DNA from: Akebia trifoliata
Taxonomy: Eukaryota; Streptophyta; Magnoliopsida; Ranunculales; Lardizabalaceae
Assembly: GCA_017979445.1 (NCBI GenBank)
Contig: CM030711.1
Coordinates: 47,229,560 to 47,293,559 of the forward strand
Length of the DNA stretch: 64,000 nt
Direction: 5' to 3'
Numbering within the stretch: the stretch's first letter is position 1; the number at the start of each line of letters is the position of its first letter. The notes beneath the pieces were generated by a model. It was not told the origin of the DNA and searched no databases. It was given only the letters and a program-made list of their open reading frames with translations. The position numbers and the translations under genes were made by a program. Below are positions 33,527-44,800 of this stretch, piece after piece.

Positions 33527-34981
33527 ATGGATAGTAATTATTCTGCTCTTCCAAAAAATTCATTCCTAGAATTACAATTAGATGACGAAAATGATCATCT
33601 TGGATCCAAAATCCATAAATCTTCTGTAAAATTACTACCAATTGGCGAAAAAATCGATTTAGAAATCGAAAATGACGGAGATTTTGATGATGATGATGAT
33701 CGTCTACTTATTGCGGGTGATGTTAAGAATGGATCGGGGATCTCTGGTGCGGTTTTTAACCTCGCAACATCAATCATCGGTGCCGGAATTATGGCCCTTC
33801 CAGCTACCATGAAAGTCTTAGGATTGGTTGTTGGGTTGGTTTTGATAATCTTAATGGGAATTCTTTCGGAGATTAGTGTTGAATTGCTTGTTCGGTTTGC
33901 TGTTCTTTCCAAAGCATCTTCTTATGGAGATGTTGTTCAATCTGCTTTGGGTCGTCCCGCGAGGATTTTATCCGAAATTTGTATAATTGTGAACAATGCG
34001 GGTGTTTTGGTAGTTTATTTGATAATTATGGGCGATGTTATGTCTGGTTCTTTGCATCATGTTGGTGTTTTTGATCAATGGCTCGGAAACGGATTTTGGG
34101 ATCATAGAAAACTGGTGGTATTGGTTATTGTGGTGGTTTTTCTAGCACCACTTTGTGCTTTGGAGAAGATTGATTCATTGAGTTTGAGTTCAGCTGCTTC
34201 GGTTGGTCTTGCGATCATTTTTGTCGTAGTTTGTTGTGTGGTGGCTTTTATTAAGCTTCTCGAAGGACAAATAGAGACTCCGAGGATGGGTCCTGATTTT
34301 GGGTCGAAGAAGGCGATATTGGATTTGCTTGTAGTGATTCCAATCATGACGAATGCTTATGTATGTCATTTTAATGTTCAACCCATTTATAATGAACTTG
34401 AAGGTCGATCTCCGCAGAAGATGAATAGGGTGGGGAGGATCACAACAGTTCTATGTGTCATGGTTTATGCCTCGACTGCCTTATCTGGGTATCTTTTGTT
34501 TGGGAACAATACGGAATCAGATGTGTTGACGAACTTTGATAAGGACCTTGGGATCCGTTTCAGCTCAATCCTGAACTATATTGTTCGGGTTGGCTACATT
34601 CTTCATTTGGTGCTCGTCTTTCCTGTTGTCCATTTCTCGTTGAGGCAAACTGTGGATGCATTGGTATTTGAGGGATTGGGTCCACTTTTGGAGAACAGAA
34701 AGAGGTCGTTGGCCTTAACAGTGGTTCTATTGGGGCTTATCTATATTGGGTCTACTATGATTCCCAACATTTGGGTAGCTTTCAAGTTTACAGGGGCAAC
34801 AACGGCAGTCTCATTGGGTTTCATATTCCCGTCTCTTATCGCGTTAAGGTTAAATAAACAAGGAGATAATTTGAACAATAGGGAGAAGGTCTTGTCATGG
34901 TTGATGTTAGTATTGGCGATAGTGGTTGGCGTTGTTGGAGTTATTGGGAATCTCTACAGCCTCAAGAGCCAATCTGAATGA
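33527..34981 (+). CDS. AVT6-type vacuolar amino acid transporter (AAAP/SLC38-like)
   Basis: A 484-residue membrane protein of the amino acid/auxin permease superfamily. Plant AVT6 members are tonoplast carriers thought to export amino acids such as aspartate and glutamate from the vacuole. The N-terminal ~70 residues are soluble, with an acidic run (DDDDD, about 54-58). The family signature GAVFNLATSIIGAGIMALPA is at residues 74-93 in TM1. About 11 hydrophobic segments follow, including AFIKLLEG, IPIMTNAYVCHFNVQPIYNE (about 274-293) and a C-terminal WLMLVLAIVVGVVGVIGNLY. The frame is open without introns and the length is full for the family. Nearest relatives are probably Arabidopsis AVT6D/E by overall look; this was not tested. 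It is convergent with the MICU gene to its right. Confidence 0.93.
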   Translation: MDSNYSALPKNSFLELQLDDENDHLGSKIHKSSVKLLPIGEKIDLEIENDGDFDDDDDRLLIAGDVKNGSGISGAVFNLATSIIGAGIMALPATMKVLGLVVGLVLIILMGILSEISVELLVRFAVLSKASSYGDVVQSALGRPARILSEICIIVNNAGVLVVYLIIMGDVMSGSLHHVGVFDQWLGNGFWDHRKLVVLVIVVVFLAPLCALEKIDSLSLSSAASVGLAIIFVVVCCVVAFIKLLEGQIETPRMGPDFGSKKAILDLLVVIPIMTNAYVCHFNVQPIYNELEGRSPQKMNRVGRITTVLCVMVYASTALSGYLLFGNNTESDVLTNFDKDLGIRFSSILNYIVRVGYILHLVLVFPVVHFSLRQTVDALVFEGLGPLLENRKRSLALTVVLLGLIYIGSTMIPNIWVAFKFTGATTAVSLGFIFPSLIALRLNKQGDNLNNREKVLSWLMLVLAIVVGVVGVIGNLYSLKSQSE

Positions 34982-36555
34982 CCCACTCCTCGACTTTGAA
35001 TTGTGGCATGTTGATTTGATATGGAAGAAATTTCTCATGTTTCTGTTGATTTGCTGTGGATTTTTCTAGACCAATGTGGTGTCTTTGGGTATCTAATAGA
35101 CCCACAAATGAAGGACCAACAGAACATTGTATCTAATTTTGATGATTCAGAAGACTTTGGGTATCTAAGATCTGAGAATCGCACATGTTTTTCTGCACTC
35201 CTTGATTCTCTTCCATGTTCGGTTTTTCTTGGAATGGTTACAGAAGCTAATGGGTTCAAGTCCAGCTTACCCATCCAAAAAAGGAAGAAAGAAGTTAGAG
35301 CCAAAAGGGAATTGCTCCTGTAGAGTCACTATTGGAGGTAAGCTAACGGTGAAAGTTACTCGGATTACTTAACTGTTGGGTCCCCTTAGCCCCATTGATT
35401 TATCTTTTATTGAAAATGGGGGATTTTGCAATTGTATCATGCAGCAACTACAATGATTTTGAGATGGATTAGCTGATTCTTTGCGATCTGTTTTCTTTAT
35501 TTACATAATTTGAATCCTTGCATACAGAGTCTATTTTTTACTCAGAATTTCTTATTGCTTAACCATTAAGAGTTTTACATGGCACAATATTGGTTAGATT
35601 GAAATTTTCATTTGGGTTGAGATCCATTCATTGTAACATAGATTGAAACCTCTTCTTGGTTCGTTAGCATTTCTATATAGCAGATCTCAACCAATGGATG
35701 GAGAATTCCATGAGACATGAAAGTGTTTTTCCCCCCTTGTTTTGAAGGACCTGAAGAACTCGTAACTGATCTGATTTGGTGCTAACTGAGTGTTCACATG
35801 TTCTCAAGTTCATTTGTCAGGCACTGCTGAATCTAACAAGGAAAATAAAATAAAATCTGTGGTTCTCTACCCAATGCCACATCAGCGCAGTATTGATCAG
35901 TGTCCAGCAAAGTTGGTTCAGCATTTTCCAATAAAAAAAATGGTTCTTTAGTGTGCTAGTATTCATTCTCACTACCTCAACCCACGTTTTTTTTTCCTTG
36001 ATGCATTAATTTCTACTTATATCTTAGTTTTTCCACTAATCCACGTGAACGTCCTTGACTCTGTTGCCTAGCTATCCATATGTTTCTTGATAAAACCTAG
36101 CCTGTCCTGGGTTTTACTTTTTTCAGTTTAGTGGGATGTCGCATAGCTCTTCAAAAGCACACCACTTTTAACATAGGATTCATGTTTTCGCTGACCCCAA
36201 TATTAAGGATTAGGCTTAGATGAAGATGTATGAGCAGGATAGGGAGCCTAACTCTGTATTTTGGTAAAGAGCCTACAGAGATTTATCATAAGTTAAATAT
36301 GAAATTATATGGTTGCCACTGCTGCTGCCACCACTAAGTGACCTATTTGCCCTCATAGTCTTGTGGACCTCTTCAGTCTTACGCTTACCCCTAATTTTCT
36401 TCTCATCAAAACATCAGATTAGTTAAACACTGCATTTCATAATGTCATCACAGCAGTTCCGTTTTTTTGGTAAACAAGAAAGGGATTTTGATTGACTCGT
36501 ACTGGCAGTAATTTGTGTATATCAAGTTAATGTGATTTGTTAACATGACCCTTAA
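34982..36555. other. AVT6 3' UTR and downstream spacer
   Basis: The transporter mRNA must end in the first few hundred bases, but no single poly(A) signal stands out. Open frames on both strands at 35021-35323 show no family motif and no protein-like composition, and are not called. Nothing else recognised. Confidence 0.45.
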
Positions 36556-36670
36556 CATGAGCACTAAGGGGCACATGTTATGATGCATAATGCATTAAAC
36601 ACTCCTTGGAAATAAGCATTTGGGGATAGTTTGGGTAGGAAAAAAATAATTTGAGGGTGTTTTATTGGTA
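36556..36670. mobile_element. ACATGTGCCC-family MITE, partial copy
   Basis: Contains CACTAAGGGGCACATGTTAT, AATGCATTAAACACTCCTTG and GAAATAAGCATTTGGGGATA, as in the right arm of the 14459 copy. The matching second arm is absent, so this is half an element. Confidence 0.6.
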
Positions 36671-37324
36671 GGTTGGTCACTTGGTAGCAATTCGGAATAC
36701 ATGAAAAATTCGAGTTCTATTCGATTTTGGATTTTAAAAATCTGGTCTAAAATTCGATAAATGAAAAATATGCAGCATATGTTTCATACGTGTATTATCC
36801 GTTTTATTTCAAAAATTCGAAACTAAAAAATTCATCCATATTATAGTGATGGTGATGGTTTTAAATGGTGGTGCTTGATAATGAGGCCATTGAGATTATT
36901 GTTCCATTGATTTTTAAAAGAAGACTTAAGTCAAGGGACAAATCATCAATTTGAAAAATTAAAATGTAATCTCAAATAAATGTAGATGGACATGTCATTA
37001 TTTTTAAAAGACATTTGTCACGGAAAAAGATGGATTCATCCAAAATTTTAAAGTATGACTGCTTCAAAATCGACTTGTGTTATAGGTCACAACCTACAAG
37101 TTTACACCTTGCAACATACAAGTTTTAGTAGCATTTTTTTTCCACCGAATATTATAAAAATTCATAAAAAATGCATTTTATTCTTTTCAAACTTAAAATC
37201 CGTGAATTATTCAGAATAGTTCAATAATCCAGAGAACAATTTCATTGGAAAAAAAAAAAAGGGAAATTTTCAAGAATTAAACGGGAGATTACCAACAAGG
37301 GGTAGGTCAACTTGGGTTTTTTTT
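36671..37324. other. Intergenic, no gene seen
   Basis: AT-rich spacer without recognised structure. Confidence 0.4.
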
Positions 37325-37460
37325 GTTTGTGTTCACCCATGTTAAGCTGCATTAAATACATTTTGGAAATTGAATTTTCTAGTAAAAATGTCCTCAAAAG
37401 TACTCTCTATTTCCAAAGTGTATTTAATGTTGTTTAACGTGTGCCCTTAGGGCACACTTT
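37325..37460. mobile_element. ACATGTGCCC-family MITE, copy 5
   Basis: TGTTAAGCTGCATTAAATAC and ATTTTGGAAATTGAATTTTC at the left pair with TATTTCCAAAGTGTATTTAA and AACGTGTGCCCTTAGGGCAC at the right. Confidence 0.75.
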
Positions 37461-38822
37461 AACAAAATCCCTAAAAGTTTAGATTACTTCGAAAAATCTC
37501 TGCTAAGGATGCCAAGGCCACACCCCTAGTTCACTTGGACCTTGTCTTAGAACAGACTTTCCTGCTTACTCATCACGGCTCGGTTGTAAGCTAAACCCTC
37601 TTTTGCCTTCCTTTTTATAGAAACCAAAGGTCTAAAAACCTATTTCGAGGCAATGTTTCAGAGTGAAGAGAAAAATTGAGACATACAGTCTCAATAGAAA
37701 CATCCTGAGACATTCCCAAAACGTTCAATATTTTGTACTAATCCAGGGAAAAAGTTTAAATGTTCAACCAAAACATTCCAAAGTGGAATGGAATTTTTGT
37801 TTGCTTCTCTGCATTGAAGGTGCCAAATTTCTTATTTCAGGTTTTTCACAATTTACTCTCACAGGCTAGGAGTTGTACAAAGCCCCATGCCTTCTCCTTG
37901 GATATGTGGCTTAGGACCATATTCAAAATGGTTAGTTGGGTTGAGTTCAAATGGCTACAATGATATTTAAGTGGTTATGTGTCACCATGCAACACTGCCA
38001 AGTACGCCTATAGAACCCAAACGTAAGACAAATAATGTAATACACAAGTGGCTCAATACTATGGGAAATGCCCCAAATGCAATTGTTATCAATGTGTACA
38101 TGGGCAAGCTAGCTTCCTTTATCATAGAAAAATTTCTTAAATGCAGCTTTTATTATGTGTATGGCAATTTATGAGGCACAAACTACATGGATTCATTACA
38201 TTACAGAAGCATGTAAGATGCATACAGAGCATGTTACATGCTTGCAGTTAGGTGTCCCTCAAAATCACAGGTTTTTCTATTGTCAGATTGCCAATCTCTG
38301 GGAATATCGACAAAAATGTCTGTCCAGGTAAAGATACATGTAATGTAGGATCCCAAAAGATGAGAGAAATCAACTTGAAGAAGAAAGAGTTTTCTTTAGC
38401 TAGACAACCAAATGTTTCAGTGCATCTGAATTTTACAAAGGAAGTCAATTCAAGCAAACACCCATAAAAAAAATGTGGAATTTTTATCTTACATAAATCA
38501 GCAAAACAGACCTACTGCACAGTTTCCATTTAGTGGCAGAGAGGTTGCCAGGGCAGTGGATATTGCAGCTCTAGTAGACAAAAGGATCTGCACATATATA
38601 GCACCATAATTATATCCAATCTCAAACCAGTATAAGCTAATACATGGAAAGAAATCAAGGGAGAAAAACCATAGGACTTACCTACAAAAAAATTTAGTAT
38701 ACCCATCATGAAGAATAGGAAACTCTGTAATACATCCTTGGGCCGCAATTTGTTTGGTTGAGAAAAACGAAAAAGAAACTATTTTCACTGTACACTAATT
38801 TCTCAGATTTGTGGGTCATGTT
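37461..38822. other. Spacer between AVT6 and MICU; probably includes MICU 3' UTR
   Basis: No family-like ORF. Bases 37640-37760 repeat GAGACATTC/AACGTTC words seen near 1890-1975 and 2720-2825. The MICU 3' UTR must start at 38822 and run left; its end is not visible. A small possibility remains of an extra 3' exon near 38530-38590. Confidence 0.4.
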
Positions 38823-41800
38823 TCAATTAAAAAGCACTTGTTTAAAAGAGCAGTTCTTTCCACTGTTCAGCAAACATGATATGAACCCCATGAACCCTGT
38901 CTCCGTAGTAGGCTGGCCAATGTCACTTTCTCGTCTTTGCAGAACTCTCACAAACTCATTTGCACTTAAACTTCCATCGCAGTTTGTATCAAACACATGG
39001 AAAATGATGTCAACCACAGCGTCAGAGAGAGAGACATCACACACCTAGCATCAAACAGATCACTATGTAAGAAAACAATACGATTATCATGTGCATGAGA
39101 GAAACAAAAGTAGGCATGAAAGAGCAACAATAATACCTGTGAAGCAGCTCGCTGGAAGTCTGTCTTTGTCAACAAGCCATTCACTTTCCCATAACTGAAA
39201 ATAGCCAGAGCTAATTCTTGCGATCTTTTACGCAACTCTGCAAAGGCCTTGAATTCCTCCAAGGTAATGCGGATTTCTTTGAGATGTGGTTCATTGTCCA
39301 GTTCGTCAACCCGATTGAGGAAGTTGCTAATATGGCTAATGTCGGCAGAAGCAACCATAGACAAGGCAAAATCCTTAGCCGAGATGGTTCCTCGTAGCTT
39401 ATAATCATAATGGGCAAATTCCAACTGCAAGATCTACAAAATTCAGAGTGATCTTTTAGATTTCGATTATGGAAGGCACTGTGAAGAGTAGGAAACATTT
39501 GAGATCAGCTGAACAACTCTTGTTCCTCCATTCAGTTCTATTTAAAGATAGTAGGAACAAACAATCTATTGCCAATAAAATAACCAGAACTTGGATGAGA
39601 TAAGCAAATAAATCAGAAACTGAAAAGTAGAGGCCTCAATTGAACAATCAATTCTAACTTATAATATGCATTACGATATTCCAAAGTGACAAACCTAATA
39701 TAAATACTTTTTTGACAAAAAAGGTTAGTAATTTCCACTTCAGAAACAAATGCATGAAGGAGATCAGTATCGACGATTGTTCTAGTAGGTATTTTCTTTA
39801 TCACCATTGCAGCTTCTTAGAATAATTTTTTTATCGGTTTCTTAGATAGGTTACTAGAGCAATTTGTTACATTGAGGATAATGGCAAGGTCGTGTTTCGA
39901 GGCATCATTTCAAGATTACAATCTTACCAAAGTATGATGAGCACATTTCAATGTTGTTAAAGAATACAAAAAGCGTACTGTGCCCCTGATAACACAACAT
40001 GATACACTTAGTTACCAAATACTTAATACTTCTATACAATTTTCTCATTTCTTATTGTACCACTCCTTTCAAACTCCTCATAATTTCTTTATTTGTTTAT
40101 CAACAGAAGTATAGACATGGATAGTTAACATACAGTTGCTTTTTCTAGGATCATTTCTCCATTTGTATGAGTCATCCTTGCACCTATGAAAGTGAGATTA
40201 GTGGTCAGTAATTAGTAGGTCAAGCTAGGTTTTGAACCCAGGTCATGGTATCAACATGCACAGATTTGAAACAACTTAGCAAGCTGGCATCTTCTTACGC
40301 ATATGGAATCTGACACCCAATAAAAAGGATTAGCACACCTGGAGAAAACTGTATTTGGTCCCACTTCTTTTTGCCCTTCAATATGTGTTGGATTCTTCCT
40401 TTTATCTATGTTGGCCCTTTTGTAAGCTGGTCCTCTTATGGTAGTCTTATTAAGTTAATTACCATTTGCAATTTGTTGGTGCATTTGGAAAGAGAGGAAC
40501 GATATAGCCTTCAATGAAATAAATGAGCAAACAATGTTGTTTTGAACATTAAATTGACCCTGTTTTTCTGGTCAAAAATTCAAAGGGAGTTCAAGGGGTC
40601 TTCTTTGAGGACTTTGTTCATGTGGGGCTCTTTGATGAGGTATATACAAGCTGACCAAGGAGATTTTGGCTCCAAGTTTTTTCAATTGTAATTGGGTGTT
40701 TTGGTTCACACTTTGGTAGCTCCACGATATCCATTCAAACTCTCCTTTATCTCCGTCCATTACCTGCCTTCTCTTAATCAAATCATTGATAAATAAATAA
40801 AAAAAAGCACTAATCGCAAGGTGGTGTACGCATGCCTCAAGAAAAGACGCCTTCTTACTATTAATAGAAGTGTGAATATGAAAAAATGGTGATGCCCTAA
40901 ATTAATGTGACTAGCATCATTGGCACTGACATGTGTCAGGACATAGTGATTGATTAGGCAAGCATGTCGGCCCTGTCACACAACCTCAGCATGTGTTGGC
41001 TCCTCCATATGTGACCTCACTGCTCTTCCCTTGACAATGTTGGGGAATCCCAAGACGGTTTTCCTCCCTATGCCACCTATCCTAACCTTATGTCATGCAC
41101 AATGCATTGATCAAACATACTTGTTTTCTCCTTCAATTAGTAACCTCTCAAAGGTTTTCTTAATAATTCAAAAATTGAGCAAATAACAGTGATGCTGTCA
41201 AGAAATATAGATTATAGAGTTTGAAAAAATGTTTGATCTAACGCCAAATACATTAGACCATCATCCATATAAAAAAGAATCTGAAACCAAGTCATCGAAG
41301 GAAGAGAAAAGAAAGACATACTTCACTCTCCAAATCCCTTAGGAATTGAATAAATTTGTCATGTTGAAGGCACGACTTTCCATCCTTGCCAAAGAAAAAC
41401 TCTAGTAGACCTCCATTTTCTACAGAATTCCCAACTTTGAGGCCAGTCCGGAGTCCATCCCTATGATGAGCTCCTTGCCTATTATGAGCCCGCATCAATG
41501 CCATAACTTTCTTAAATTCCTCCTTGTCTATCTCTCTGCATTTGGAGGGTAATCATTCAATATCAAGTACAACACATTGACAAAAAGGAAAAGGTAGCTA
41601 AGCTAATTATGTAAATGGAAAGAATTCAGAAGTTGCAGTGATGTAAAGAAACGATTTATCATCAGAGGGTAATTATAAAGCATAATAATTGTGTTCTGAG
41701 TTGCATAGTACAGAAATAGACGTAGTAGAAAGGTGGGATAGGATTTTTTTGTAGCCAACTCCAAATGGTTGGGACACGACTTTGACGATTGATTGATTTG

Positions 41801-44800
41801 TACAAGGTATAATCTTCGAACTTATTTTGTTCTTGTTTAATCTTTGACATGTTTGTTTAGATTGGTATATAAAATAAATTTCTTTCTACCAAAATTAATC
41901 ATGCTTGTATCGTGCATTTATAAAGCTCATGCATGATATATGTCATATTTTGTTTCAATTGGTCTATGTACATAAACTAAAATGTTTACCAAGCTTGGAA
42001 AATGTTGTAACTATCTAAAACTATAAATGTAACTAATTATAAACATATGGAAAGTTCAACAAAAAACTTGAAAAGAAACTAGATCTCCATGGAAGTAACT
42101 AAGCAATCTTCTTTAGTAATTCACACTAGTACCCGAGTGAAAGGTTTTATCAGCAATGCCCACAACAATAGTGAAACAGATCTTAAATTTAACTCCATGA
42201 AATAAAAAATTATTAACTCCTCTCAAAGCAAGTGCCTGTGTTCTTTTTAGATTGAAGGGAACACAAAATAGAACATATGATTGTGATTGGGAATACCAGC
42301 TGTGTAGATTGCCAATCACCTACAGTTGATGTGGTATCCAAGAAAGCAACATTTTTGCATTTGTGGAAATTGGGTGATCCAAATATCACTTCTATAAAGT
42401 TCTATGTTAAATTTAGCATATTATAATAATACTAAAATGTAGTTAGATTAAAAAACTAAAACTAATAGAAGCTGTAAATTTTTTACTAGTAACAACAATG
42501 GTAAAATAAGTTTTGAAGGTGCCACTTCAGTGAAGTGGTAATAAGTTTTGAAGGTGCCACTTCAGTGAAGTGGTAAGTCTGTGTGTGGTCATACCAGACC
42601 TGGGATAAAAATCCCGCCTTCACACTTAAACCCATAAAAAAGGAAAGAAGGAAATAAAAGAAGAAGTTAAAAAAAATTATTAATTCCTAAACCTAAAATC
42701 ATTTGCGGTGGTTGAAAAATCTGTAGAAGACAAAATAAAGATGACCAAGGGCATATGAAGAATACTAAGCAGGACTATTCGTAAAAATAATAACGAAAAA
42801 GAAGAAGAAGAATTAAGATAATATGGAAAATGATATTTGCATGCTACTAAATAAAATATTTTTGCCAGCGACGATAACAGTTGAAGCAACTAGATAAAAT
42901 TTTTCATGGTTTGAGAGAAGCACAAGACACATACCCATTGTGGTCAAGGTCAAACATTTTGAAAGCCACAGAGAAGCTTGATTCTGGGATACTGAGTAGT
43001 GTGACAAAAAAGATATACCTGTTAAAAAGTAACATCAACACAAAAAGCTTAAAATCTCCATGAACCAAAGCTGTATGTGGTACAGGTCAGGAAACAAAAT
43101 ACTCTTTATTTAAACATTCTTTGAAAAATAAAGGTGATGGATCAGCAACCCACTCTGAGAAAGATATAAGTCCATCGTTGTTGGTATCGAAAAGCATAAA
43201 AAATGTTGAAGGAGCACATCTTAACTCGCCAGGATCCCGCTCCCCTCTCAAATGCCCCTCTCTGACGTGATCTGATTCAGATGGAGGAAATACAGGAACA
43301 ATTGCTCGCATCAAGTCTGCTGGTGTCATGAATACATTTCCTTCTGGGGCCCGAAAAGATGCGAAGTACTCAAAAACCTGGAATGAGAACATGATACAAG
43401 AAATACCAAAATAAGCATAATATAGTCATTAAATTTAATAGACACCACCTAGTAATTCAAACCCTAACTGTAGTGCCTGTGGACTATGAGAACATCTCGA
43501 CTCGATGCCGCGTACAGGTTGAAGCTCAAGTAGTCTGATGAATGTATTTCAATCACTGGGCCCATGAATGATATTTTTCTGTTGATTAGTGACAAATAAG
43601 ATCCATAACCAGAAGAAATGCAACAGTAACAACTAGAAGTCCTACCACATTGGATAATTGAATCAAAACAAAATAAAACCCAAAGGAAATCTTCAATGCC
43701 TAAACTAAATCAAACAGTTCTTAAAGGAGCTCCAGGAAAAGGAAAATAAAGGAGATAAACCATTACTGTAACACAAAACGTAACTAGGGAATTTATAAAA
43801 TACGGCCAAGAGGGAGTTTCCTGCCGGGGATAGAATATGGATAAGATCTACTTCCTTAAAAAACAAAAAACATAGAAAAAATATAAACAATAGAATAGAA
43901 GCTATATAAAAAATAATAGTAATATAAAACCGTTACGCAGAAGCTAATACACAAACCCAAAGTATCAAATTATCAAGTTCATTTTGTAAATAAAAAAATG
44001 ACGTAGAATGGATACTATATCTAACTGCATTTTAAGCCTGTATGATTAAATTTTATCCCCCTTTCCACATTAGCAAGATAGTGGTATTGAAGTAAAGATT
44101 ATATGAAGCTTAATACCTTTTCAGGTGGACTTCGCATCCTAATGCGTCTTTCATAGTTAAAGAAAACCTTTCTCCTAAATGCATCTGCATTGAGAAACAT
44201 GTCCACTAGTTAATATACAATGTCCACTGTTAAAATACATGTCCATGTTTGGATAAAGTATTCATGAGACCATATATGTATTACAGTTTTCCGTGCTTAC
44301 CCACATGGGCATCATCTTTGGGGGGTAGAAGAGGAAAGGAAAAAAAGTTGAAAGGATATTATTAGAAAAGGTGAGAGAAGGGGAAAAACAATAAAGTTGG
44401 AGGGGTATTATTGGAAAAGGGGTAGAAGAGAAAAGGCAATAAAGTATAAAGTTCTCCTTGAGGTTTGTGGCGAGATTAAATCTTAACTCCTTATGACGGA
44501 TAAAAAATGAGACACGGGGGGGGGGGCAACTATCCTATTTTATTTTATACTAAAGTTTGCCTATGCTGAATGGGCATCCTTTTGGGGGTTAAGGGTGTTA
44601 AAGAGGAAAGACAACAAAGTTGGAGGGGTATTATAGGAAAAAGGGGGAGAAGATCAAAGACAATAAAATTGGAAGGGTATTATTGGAAAAAGGGAGACGA
44701 GGAAAGGCAATTTTTAAAGTTGAAGGGGGTATTCCTTGAAAGGAAGGTAGAAAAGGAAAGGCAATAAAGTTAGGGATATTCTTGGAAAGGGGGAGAAGAG

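Noticed and set aside
33595..33912. 105-residue minus-strand frame
   Set aside because: Antisense shadow of the AVT6 coding exon.
35021..35323. 100-residue open frame after the AVT6 gene, with an opposite-strand frame
   Set aside because: No family motif, lies in the 3' flank of AVT6, and both strands are open over the same bases, which suggests chance.
38530..38600. Possible eighth MICU exon
   Set aside because: The open frame in 39044-38823 already ends the protein at the expected length, and no conserved residues are readable at 38530-38600.
44570..44767. 65-residue frame with repeated KRG/GYYWKKG words
   Set aside because: Produced by the intronic minisatellite; no ATG-led gene context.
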